From Sipunculus nudus (taxonomy: Eukaryota > Annelida > Sipuncula > Golfingiida > Sipunculidae), in the NCBI GenBank assembly GCA_026874595.1, contig CM049307.1, forward strand, positions 47,465,678 to 47,529,677: DNA of 64,000 bases, given 5' to 3'. The notes beneath the pieces are model-generated. The model was not told the origin of the DNA, ran no database searches, and worked only from the letters and a program-made list of their open reading frames with translations. Position numbers and translations under genes: made by a program. Positions 54,017 through 64,000 of the stretch are shown one piece after another (within the stretch, counting starts at the first letter, position 1; every line of letters begins with the position of its first letter).

Positions 54017-54984
54017 TCCCAGACGAACTTCACACGTGAGCCTGTTCAGCGACCGTCTGATTTTCTAACGAGAGGTATTTGCATCACTTTTCAACTGCCA
54101 TATTGTTTTGCCTAGCATGATCCCAAATGTTCATGTGTATTGCGATGTTTTTGTTGTTGCCCTGTATGAGACCAGGTCGCTCAGACAGTACAGATTTCAG
54201 TTTCAGCTGTCTTTTGTCTCTCACCACGTGCCTCAGCCCTGATTGCATAATCTGATAAGGTTAGCACTGAAACACTAGTTTACAAATTGTATAGAATTAT
54301 ATTGGTTTAATTAGAAGAAAAATGTATCACCTCGTCATGTCTGTCAGACCAAACTTGTTACAGTTTTATTTTAATAATGATGTGTTTGCCCATTACTATA
54401 ATATATATATTTTTCAGTAGTGTGCATGGTTTCATGAAAGTATTATACTGCAGTCGAAGTAAACAAAAGGAGACTGTCAGGATATTGTCTAATTGACATT
54501 TCATAAACGTTTATTGATATTTTAATGTTTAACTTTTATTATAGTTTATCAAATTTACAGTGACTGTAGAAATGGTACATCCATGAAAATTAGGAAAATA
54601 TTTAAATGGCTTGTTTTTTCTATAACTGTCACACTTAATTTGTCATATATATATAGTGGTTATTGTTCAATAAATTCATTAACTATGATCTTAAACCCTC
54701 CTTCGCACAAAGCAGGCCCCTTTCTGTGAACAGATGCAGAAACCCTAATCACTGTAGTGCACTGGCAGATAATAAATCTCATTTGTCCTGTGTGTTGAAT
54801 GTATGCCATTGTATTTGCTGTCTAAATATATTGAGCATGTAACTTTTAAATGGTTCATCTCAGTGTATCAGCCTCAAAATTTTGGACCCACATGTCATAT
54901 ACCCAGACACTGAGTCATGTTCATTGTCATTCCCGCATTTGTTACAAGAACTGAGAAACTTTGTCATTTAGGGTAGCAGGGTTT

Positions 54985-55140
54985 GGGCCAGGTACTTGTA
55001 CCTGTACCTAGGTATACAATTCAGAGTACTTGTACCTGGCTGTCATGAGTAGGAAGTTGCTGGTACCTGCATGTACTTGTAACTGAAGTACCTGTCCCTT
55101 GTGTAATGTACTCCAGGTACATGTGTGATACTTGTAATGG
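54985..55140 (+). repeat. GTACCT-rich repeat, copy 3
   Basis: GGTTTGGGCCAGGTACTTGT, CCTAGGTA, GTCATGAGTAGGAAGT and CTCCAGGTACAT in the same order as the other copies, more diverged. Confidence 0.8.
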
Positions 55141-56669
55141 ACACCAGGGTCTACTTCAATTGCATGTACAAAGCTGTCACCCCTATCATGGCAGTTACCT
55201 AACACAGACGGGCAATTACCAGGCTACTGTAGAAGATGAGTGGGCTAGGACAGTGTGGTGACCAAATTATCTCATAAACTTTTATCTAGGCCTACTATTT
55301 CTCTGCATGTTTGAACAGTCACAGAAGGTTGAGCTGACCAGTGCTGGAAGCATTGACCCTGCTGGCTGTAATTAGTTCAGAGCCAAGGCTTTATCAAAAC
55401 AACTCACATGTAAAGGTGTGAGAAACCAGCCTGTGACTACATTACTAACTGTGTAAAAAGTTTGTATAGGGAAACTGTCATGAAAAAGGTATCTTATACC
55501 TGTTAATTAAAAGACGAGTTGTGATCACCTGCTGAAACAACAATGGACACCTGTACTACTTTAGGTAGCCCCTTGTTGCAGGATAAAACTGTCATGGTTT
55601 TACATCTAAGCCAACCTATACTGTTATTGATTGGGCCATGTTATTCTCCCAGATTTGATTAAAATAAATGCACCAGGTTCGATGGACATTACTACATGGC
55701 TGAAGAAAGGGTCAGTCTTAAAAAGACCCCAGACAATTAGAACAAGCAAAAATTAAAAAATTATTTGTTTACATAAGTACACACAAGGATAGAGTGTACT
55801 TTAAGTCCTAATTTAACAAAGTAGATTTTAGAAAACGTCACGGTTCACATTATGGCAGATGGGATCGTCTTTCTTTAAGCTGCATTAATCACATCTTCAC
55901 TTTCACCTAACGGCAGCCTCTGAAATTAATGCTCATGGCCAGGTTTGCATTAAATAATGCATGGTTTCAGATTCACAGTCACAGAGCTACCAGAAATATC
56001 AAGAATTTTAAGCCACCATAAAAATAAAAAGGCAGCCACAGTAGTCTTAAAAATGGTATATAGATTGGTATCTAGGTAAACATTGGTTGACCTCTACTGA
56101 CTGATAAATGGAATTTATGGGTTGTTCAGGGGTATTTGTTTGAGTCCCACATTACCTTCTTTAGGACAACTAGACATGGAGTCCTTCTAAGTCGGCTTCA
56201 GTTTGAATATGTCATTTGATTGATTAATCTTTCAATCTTTTGATTTTGCATGACCTGTCAAGGAATATGACTCAGTGTTGCCAGTCTTCAGGTGAAAGTC
56301 TGGGAAAAAATTATTTTTTCAAGGTCAGGAAAGGTTAGGGAATTTCATAAAAAGTCAGGGAAATTATGATAATTAGTTAAGCCAGGACTTTTTAATGGCT
56401 CTGGCAACTGTAGTTGATTATCAGGTAGGAAGTCTTTGGTATCTCTTGCCTCCTGAGCCAGCATTTAATATCTCATACTACATTTCATTTTCCTGTTAAA
56501 GTAAAGTTGTGTTGTGTTTTTAGGTTTAATCTTGTTTCCCTTTAATGTTTGTTCACACATGTAGGTTGAAGATGCAGAGCATTGATACACAAAATATGTA
56601 GCACCAACAATTAATGATAGGGGAACTGATTCTAAGCGGTAACACACAACTAATATAAAATACTAGTAA

Positions 56670-56954
56670 GGCCAAAAAAAAATAAGGTATGGTTCTCAGG
56701 CACTTTTTTTCAGAAATCGGTGCGGGCGGGCGGTTTTTAATTTTTGACCTTTTTTTTAATATTCCGATAAAATGTCATATGATCAGTGAAAAATATGAAA
56801 ATAACAAATTTTTTTGCTTAACAGGTAAAGGCACTGCATAAATTGTATTATTTATCTACTTGAAAGATAAAAATCAAAATAAAAATTTTTGATGCGGGGG
56901 TTAAAAGTTGACGCGGGCGGTGCCTGAGAACCACACCTTTTATTTTTTTTGGCC
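56670..56954. mobile_element. MITE, copy 2
   Basis: 285 bp with strong inverted ends: GGCCAAAAAAAAATAAGG then ATGGTTCTCAGGCAC at left; at right the inverse of GGCCAAAAAAAATAAAAGGT then GTGGTTCTCAGGCACC. A TAA stands outside both ends. Inverted relative to the copy at 49263; internal words such as TTCAGAAATCGGTGCGGGCG match. Confidence 0.85.
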
Positions 56955-57489
56955 TAAAACATTATATACAAGGACATGAATCTGCACACATAACAAACTA
57001 CAAAGGAAGAACACAGTGCAGTTAAGTACTTTGATCTATTGAAGCCATATGTTGTTATTATGTGATAAAATTATGCACATGATAAATGCTTGATATCAGA
57101 TTGTAATGTTCTTTGAAGATTACATTGTCAATTCCAAATTTCTAGTTTCAGTTTGCTTTGCTTTCTGCAGCAAATCTATAAGTGATGGTCCAGATTGGGA
57201 CCTGGGCCCTGACATTTATAAATATGTCTCAGCACTTCAGCTATGTTGGAAAGAGCATTTTTCAGGCTTTTTTCATGTTAATTCAAACATGTGGACCACA
57301 ATGTACACGAATCAAATTTCTAGGTGCTACAAAGGTTGCTTTTTATAAAAAACTTCCAAAATATGACAATTGTAGAGGAAATTGCTTCATGTCAAGTGAT
57401 TACTGAGAAATTCTTGAAGAATATTGCAGTAATCAACCCATGTTCTGTGATGTGAGTGTGAGGGATAGGTCGGCTATACCATAGCTTTT

Positions 57490-57575
57490 ATACTAGACCT
57501 GTGAATTGTGAGGGCCCTTTGAATCGATTCAATTATCAATTCTGTATTCGATTCAATTCTCGATTCAATTCTTCA
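57490..57575. repeat. GATTCAATT-rich repeat
   Basis: TAGACCTGTGAATTGTGAGG followed by repeated CGATTCAATT words; related to segments near 39200 and 42361. Confidence 0.6.
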
Positions 57576-59044
57576 TGACATAATAAATTTCTGACTTTTT
57601 CAGAAAAAAAGAAAATGAATTTCACCAAAATGGATGTTGGTGCTTTTCAGCAAATAAAGAAAATTGTAGCTTTCCCTGTCTTTGTCCCCCCCTTTTTATG
57701 TTTATGTGCGAGTTGAGTGGTCCACCAGCAAATGTTTAAAGTAGATATAGGGCACATACATGATAAAGAGCTTTGACATCACAAATTGCTCTGTCATATT
57801 TGAGAGCTCCCAAAGGACTTTGGGATGGTTCACACACAGAAATAATTATTGGAATGAATTGATTCCTTGGTTAATAATCAATTACAATTTAATCAAGTGC
57901 TTGCAATTCAGTGCATTAATTCTACTATGCTTTGTTACACCCCTATTATATACTGGCCCTTATTTTCTGGATGATACCCTTGGAGGTCTAAGGTCAAACT
58001 TTAACTATTTTTAAATTCTTTTGATTCGGACCAGACTTATGACAATGTTTCTCACAGTGGAGTTCTTGTTTCCATGGTAATGGAACAATTTTGAATAAAA
58101 ATACTTAAAAGTACAGTTTTATTCAAAAGGAGTTACATAATAAAAGAATTATGACCATATCAAATTTTATTTCAATTCAACAGGAAATATTTCCAAGATA
58201 TTTTATATATTGAAGGGTTAAGTATTAAGTAATAGTATGTATTCCATGAATTTAGGCATGAAGTACACTCCTTAGCGTCCTTCTAGATAAATTTCTGAAT
58301 AAACCAAGCTTAGAATCTTTTGAAACAATATGTACTTTCTGATCCTAGAATGTTACGTACAAATGTTTCTGAATTTATTGATAGAATTAATTGACATTTT
58401 CTTTGTTTGTGTACATCAAGTAACATCATTAGAAAGTCTGACCAACAGTTTGAACCCACACATAATGATATACCCTTCTGTAATGTTCCATAGTATATCA
58501 TGCTTTTGAATCATGTTTGCATGATCATAACTACACATACAAGCACTGTATGAGCCCTAGCAGAACCAGTCAATAAGTGCATTGACAGAGAACATGACAC
58601 TTGGTATTAATAGCAACCTATTTCAGTTTGTTACAATATTATCTCTGCCGCCCACTATCATTGTTAATTGTACTCTCTCTGCAGGGCCCTCTTGCTTTCT
58701 CTCCTACTTTCCACTGTATCGTACCAGGTCTTCTCTACCTGGCAACCATTAGGTTTTGTTTAGTTTTGATTTGATAATGAAAAGTGGTTGTGAAAGTTTG
58801 TATTGGTCAATCATGTGTGTATATAGGTACCCAGCTTGGTCCAGCCGTATGGATATAGGATCTCCCAAAAGCATTTGACCCTCTTAACATTGATGACATC
58901 CATTTATATTGCCTTGTCCACTGATATGGGTACTGTTAGTGCTGTCTCCATACTGATAATATTATGGTACCGGCATAACACAAACAGAGCAGAATGTCAA
59001 ACAGTAGAATAAATGTATCATTGGCATTTACTACATGTCTGGGT

Positions 59045-59171
59045 TGGGGCCAGGTACTTGTACCTGAAGCTGTATCTAGGTACACAGTTTAGAGAACCTG
59101 CACTTGTACCTGCCGGTCATGAGTAGGAAGTACCTGTACCTTGAACTTTAGTACACATTTCATATTTTCAG
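59045..59171 (+). repeat. GTACCT-rich repeat, copy 4, left part
   Basis: GGTTGGGGCCAGGTACTTGT, then CCGGTCATGAGTAGGAAGTA, then CATTTCATATTTTCAGTTTT, collinear with 24385-24545. Interrupted here by a long insertion. Confidence 0.8.
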
Positions 59172-61424
59172 TTTTTTAGCTCAGCTGACTATAAGTCATC
59201 TGAGCTATAGTTGTGGTCCTTTGTCCGTCGTCCGGCCGTCCGTCCGTTAACAGGGCGCGTTTAAAAACTGTTGGACCTACGAATCCAAAATTCTGCATAC
59301 AATTAGATGTCCCCAAAATCACCTACCATACCAAAAATTGGGTCATTAGAACTTCGTTCCTTCGAGATATTAAGGAAAAACCTCCGTTTTCTATAAAAAA
59401 GCCATTGTTACACTTCAAGGCTGCCTAATATCAAAACCACTGATCTGTTTTTGATCAGATTTAGTATTCATATTCTTCCATACATTTTCTGTGCACATCC
59501 CAAAAATTAGATCAGTATTGGGTATTATTTTGAAGTTATAGGCCCAAATATAATGCAATTTTTTAAAAATCAGGAAATATATTTGCTCACTTAACATGAG
59601 AATTGCTGAAGCTGGAGACTTTTTTTCAGGAATATAACTTTATTTAATCAAGATTCAATTGTTTACCCAAAATTAGATCTCAATTTTGCAAATTGTTCAA
59701 GTTATTAGCATAAATAAAAAATCAATACCTTAAATTTTGTCCAAATTTGGCAGTGGCACGTTTTTTCCCTGTAAGTACTGTTGATTTTATTTTCACAGCA
59801 TATATACATAAGGATTTAATCTGTTAAAATCTGAAATTTCAAAGAAATTATTTGAAAAGTAGCTGTTATTCAAGTTTTCATACACCATGTCAAGTGTTGT
59901 TTACATCTGGCCCACCTAGTAGTACAGCCTTCACTTGCATTATGTAACCCACCCCAGGCAGCTTGCCTTGGCCCAGCTTGGCCACTACTAGCAGCAGGCT
60001 TCCCCTTTGCCCTGCACTCACCCCCCCCCCCCCCCCAGCTGGTGCATAAACTAGATGAATGTTATAATTTTCTGTATTTTATTTTTTTCTTGGACATGCT
60101 ACATTTTAGATTTTGTTTTGTACCACCAGGGTTACAATGATTAAAGTGCACATTTAATTGTGTCCACAAAGTGATGTATTGCTATGAAAGTGTGGATGTT
60201 CATCAGATAAGTAATGCTTTACTTCAGAAGAGTAAAACTTCACCAGGTGTGAAATTGACTATTAATTCCAGTAATTAATTATAGCTGAGATAGTAATTAG
60301 CACAATGATATTGTTTGTCCCTCATTCAACCAACAGTGTGTATACTTTATTTGAAAAGATGTTTTTATTTTATCAAATGTACTGAATCTTTTCTTTTATT
60401 TTGGTGAATAAAATTAAGCATGTACTGAAAACTCCAATGTGCAAAACCTTTTAATAGGGATTCAAGGAATAATTTTGTAGATGCCATGTTGTTATATATA
60501 AACTTAAATGCATTATTCCCTTGAAAGTGAAATGAAGGTATTTGTCCATTCTGTCCACTTGCCTGTCCATCTGCAAATTTTTCATATGCATCACAGTATC
60601 TCAAAACTTTTACTGTTTTCATGACAGTCTTGTCAGAGTATTAGTTTGCAATCATATATTGAGAACTTTACTATAACCAAGTAGGAGGGCCCTTTCCTCT
60701 TAGCTTCTCATATGCTTATATAAATAAAAAACATTACAATAGAATATTTTTCATATTTTGCATTTGGAAAAATTTCAAACTTAAGCTGGTTGTCGTGACC
60801 CATGGGTCCTTTGTTTATATTCTGGTTTCTTAACATCATTGTTTGGCAAAAACTGAATAAATACCAGACATGGTGCGAATACTTGGCAAATGTATATGAA
60901 CATGAATATGAATATGTACTCCATTATAAAATTTCTTGCATAAGAATGGGAATTCAGGTAAAAATGAAAGTATTTGAATACCCGTGCAAATACTTTCAAA
61001 ATGTATTCATGAATGCATTTATGAATATATTCTATAATATTATTTTAATAATCATTTCAGTTATATTTTATTAAAAAAATCATATGATTCTCTTATTATT
61101 TTTAATAAAAATTATGTTTGGCACAATATTTGTTATTAAATTTTAATAAATAGTTAAACTCTTTATCTTATATGTGCTGCTTATCAGTTATATGGCCAAG
61201 TCAAAATCTCTATGACAGTGGCACTCCATTTGTTAATAAAATAAATGAAATCAATCTCTTCCCTGTCTCCAAAGAAACTATCAAAATCATACATAAGCTT
61301 AACACTAACAACTCATAATACAGCTTATATTTATTTCCACACAAAACCAGCATGTGCCTCATTTCAAAATCATATTTTTTTATCTTATATAACAGCTGAG
61401 CGCCGTGACCCATAGGTCCCTTGT
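59172..61424 (+). mobile_element. ~2.25 kb element inserted into the GTACCT repeat
   Basis: Begins TTTTTAGCTCAGCTGACTA…ATCTGAGCTATAGTTGTGG and GTCCGTCGTCCGGCCGTCCG, a head I associate with an abundant mollusc dispersed repeat, and ends CGCCGTGACCCATAGGTCCC…TTGTTTT. A similar tail (CGTGACCCATGGGTCCTTTG) also occurs at about 60794. No coding capacity found. The insertion site is in the T tract of the host repeat. Confidence 0.65.
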
Positions 61425-61620
61425 TTTAAGTTTTTTTTCTCTTTTACAATAAAATTTGGGGAACCTGTAGAGTAAGATAATCAGCAAGCCATCAGTTGAT
61501 AAACTGCTCATGAATTGAATTGTTATCACACCGCCAGAATGGTCACATGTGTGAAATCAGCTGTAACCATACTCTACTTGGTGCAATTAATGGACTTTTA
61601 ATACACTTGCAAGTTGTCTT
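61425..61620 (+). repeat. GTACCT-rich repeat, copy 4, right part
   Basis: TTTTTTTTCTCTTTTACAAT, AATCAGCAAGCCATCA, TGATAAACTGCTCATGAATT, GGTCACATGTGTGAAATCAG: collinear with 24545-24680. Confidence 0.8.
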
Positions 61621-63600
61621 GAGTCATAAAAAACAGAGATTCCTTCCCTACCCAAATCTGAAATTGGATGTACACAAAGTACTACAGGTTTATGAAGTAG
61701 ACCTAAGCTGCTAGTTATGTATACCTGGCCGTAACTTGTTACCTGCAGTGTAAGTAAACAGCACCTGGCAGACTAAATAAGCCGGGCTCACTTGGTGCAC
61801 TATACCTTTACTGGTTTTTAGCTTTGAAATGTATATTACAGTACCATTAAGCCCCAGTTTGAGTTATATATACATTTTTGTAATTTTCAGAATATCCTCT
61901 GTTATATCTGCTATATAGATAAAGTTTTTGTTGTTGGTCTGAAGATTTTAAAATTTAAATCAAAATTTTATTTTTCACAAAAACTAAATGCTATATCTCA
62001 CATCTGGCAGTAAGTATGCATTTATCAATAACATCATTTTAAAATACATACAAATATATCCAGGCTCTCTTTATAGTTTATTAAATATTTATCATTTCCC
62101 CCTTTTAAATCTTAATATGAAAATCTTTTGAGAAATTAAAATATTATAAGGAAGAAATGAAGAAATCAGTGTTTATGTAGCAGGTTAATATATCAGGCTA
62201 TCATATAATTATAAATAGACATTGTGATGTCTCATAATTGCAGATTTTTCATCAGTCAATATTATCAGGTTAATTAGTAGTCCAGGACTGCATGATTTCC
62301 CAGGTGATTAATACAATAAATATGCAGTTGGGTTTTTCTACAGAATGGTTTACCTGTTTCTGATCTGATTTGACTGTCCAAAATCAACATATATATTGTC
62401 GGTGTGCTCTTCTAGGACAAGTTCGTTTTCTTTTGCCGGATTATTCCCTCTTTAAATAGTACCCCCATAGGTGCCCCTATTTCTTGTGTGCTTTAAGGTC
62501 CTACACACCTGTCACACTTTTTCAGAAGGTACCTATGGGATTTTCCTGCATTTCGAGCTGACTGGCCTGTTAAGACCATGGACAGAAACATGTCTTGCTG
62601 CAGTGGTATATTGGGTCGCCTGTAATCCCCGTTGACCCCTTATATCCATTATAACGCCTCTAAAGGAATTTTACTGTTGTCAATAGGAAGTAAAGGTTTT
62701 AAATTGTAGCGCTGAACACATGTCCACATGAATCTGCTCTCAATAGCTAGCGCTTTCCCCTGTGGATATTTCGGCTTTAAAATATGTGATATTCATTCAG
62801 TACCAGCTGATTGCAAAATTTTTTTTATCTTAAAGAGCCATTGAATTTCCACAGGTACAGCTAGTATTGTATAAAAGATGAGTTCAGGAAATGTGAGGAT
62901 TTAATTTTTCAGGTTGTCAAGGATGTTGTATGATTTACTGCTTAACCACCTGGTAACTGTCATTTTGGTAAAATAATTGTGTGATAGGAATCAGAAACTG
63001 GTTTCTTAGTGTTTAATTTATGCATTATTATGATGTTAGAAAAAGTAAAACACAGACATCCATTGTATGGTTGTTGTGGACACTGATCATTTGTGAATGA
63101 TAAATAGTATAAAAATACACAGCATTAATTAACGGTGCCCATTCATTTACCTTTTAAAAAAGAATTTTATGTGATTTCTGGCTTCCTCTGTGTACAAATT
63201 GATGATCTAAGGGTAATTCTGGTTATGTAAAGTTTTTATAATGCCTCCATGAAGATGTATGAACTTGTTTATCAACAACTTGTTTGTGAACACAGCAATA
63301 TTGACTAACAGGAAAAGCATGTAACCTAAGGTGGTAGGTTGCATATAAGCAAAGGTAGAAAGGTCACTTGTTGCAAAACGCCATTTGCAAAGCCCTGCTT
63401 ATCTGACTTGCTGCCAGATGCCCTTTTTGAATTTAATTTTGGTTGGCCCAGACATATTATAAACACATTGATATAGATAAAACAAGCAGCTGTGTGAGGT
63501 GATATTCACATTTTCTGGCTTATTTTAAGCGAACCTGTCAGCATAAGCAATGGCGCAGCTGTATCAAATTAGGCAACAAGTCATACATCTTTGATGGGTT
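61621..63600. other. AT-rich, no gene identified
   Basis: No convincing open frame. A less AT-rich stretch at about 62400-62770 contains the ATAGGTGCCCC / GGTACCTATGGG inverted words and could be part of a repeat or exon, but nothing coding is seen. Confidence 0.4.
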
Positions 63601-63604
63601 TCTG

Positions 63605-64000
63605 CTAAACAAGACTGGTGTTGCCACCTACAATGATTAATTGCTCAGGAGAGATTAAAAATGTCAGGCTGAAATTGGGCATATGTATACATCTCAGCTT
63701 TGTCGTATACAAGACTGGTGGTGCCACCCACAATAATTTTCTCAGAGTATATATCCCTGCTTATTTCTTAGGAGTGATTTTACATATCAGCCTGAAATTA
63801 TGCATGTTGATACATCTAGGATAGTTTTGTTCTACACAAGACTTGTGGCCTCACTTACAATTGTTTCGTGCATCTGTGCACATAGCCCAAGAGTGGTTTG
63901 AGGTATCTGACTGAAATTTTGCATGTCCATATATCTTCAATGTTTACAAGACTGGTGGCACCACTTACAATCCTTTTGTGTTGTGTGCACCCATGCCAGT
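63605..64000. repeat. Diverged ~100-127-bp tandem repeat, runs off the window
   Basis: CAAGACTGGTGG(T/C)(G/A)CCACC and variants at about 63610, 63711, 63838 and 63948, each followed by ACAAT and a CTGAAATT(A/T)TGCAT-like phrase. The core is the inverse of the GGTGGCACCACCAGTCT phrase in the array at 0.2-1.8 kb. Confidence 0.75.

Overview
This is a eukaryotic, almost certainly metazoan, nuclear window. It is AT-rich, and its one clear gene is spread over 22 coding exons with GT/AG introns and surrounded by dense repeats. The IRE1 sequence is animal-type. The repeats (GACCTTGA/AGGTCA tandem units, an AGCTCAGCTGA-headed dispersed element, a tRNA-derived SINE, short TIR elements) resemble those I associate with molluscs. 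Mollusc is an inference; no marker gene settles it.

The main content is a complete minus-strand gene for IRE1/ERN1, the ER-stress sensor kinase/endoribonuclease. Coding runs from the ATG at 48153 down to the TGA at 12846. I joined 22 exons by hand: every intron is GT-AG, every splice phase agrees, the total is 2688 nt (895 aa plus stop), and an in-frame stop lies just before the ATG. The order is signal peptide, luminal stress-sensing domain (exons 2-11), transmembrane segment (exon 12), Ser/Gln-rich linker (exon 13), kinase (exons 14-19) and KEN RNase (exons 20-22). The catalytic residues of both enzymes are present.

Layout: 0.2-1.8 kb, a ~337-bp tandem array; 3.1-5.8 kb, a large 21-bp minisatellite; 5.9-12.8 kb, no convincing gene; 12.8-48.2 kb, IRE1 with introns full of transposons and tandem repeats. 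Some insertions are nested clearly enough to give relative ages, such as a Tigger/pogo-like element at a TA inside a 291-bp repeat. The region 48.2-48.5 kb is the likely IRE1 promoter. The region 48.5-64 kb is mostly repeats: a MITE pair in opposite orientation, GTACCT-rich repeats, a repeat split by a ~2.25 kb insertion, a Z-DNA-type tract and a G4-type tract. It also has two GC-richer islands with open frames that could be exons (50.9-51.3 kb and 53.8-54.0 kb).

Besides IRE1, two spliced open reading frames can be built on the plus strand inside IRE1 introns: about 34.35-35.17 kb (169 aa, its last exon antisense to IRE1 exon 6) and about 18.18-19.16 kb (103 aa). Their splice signals and phases fit but I recognise no family; they are hypotheses. 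I found no CRISPR array, operon or bacterial feature, and nothing I would call a proven new system. The antisense nested gene is the best candidate for something undescribed.
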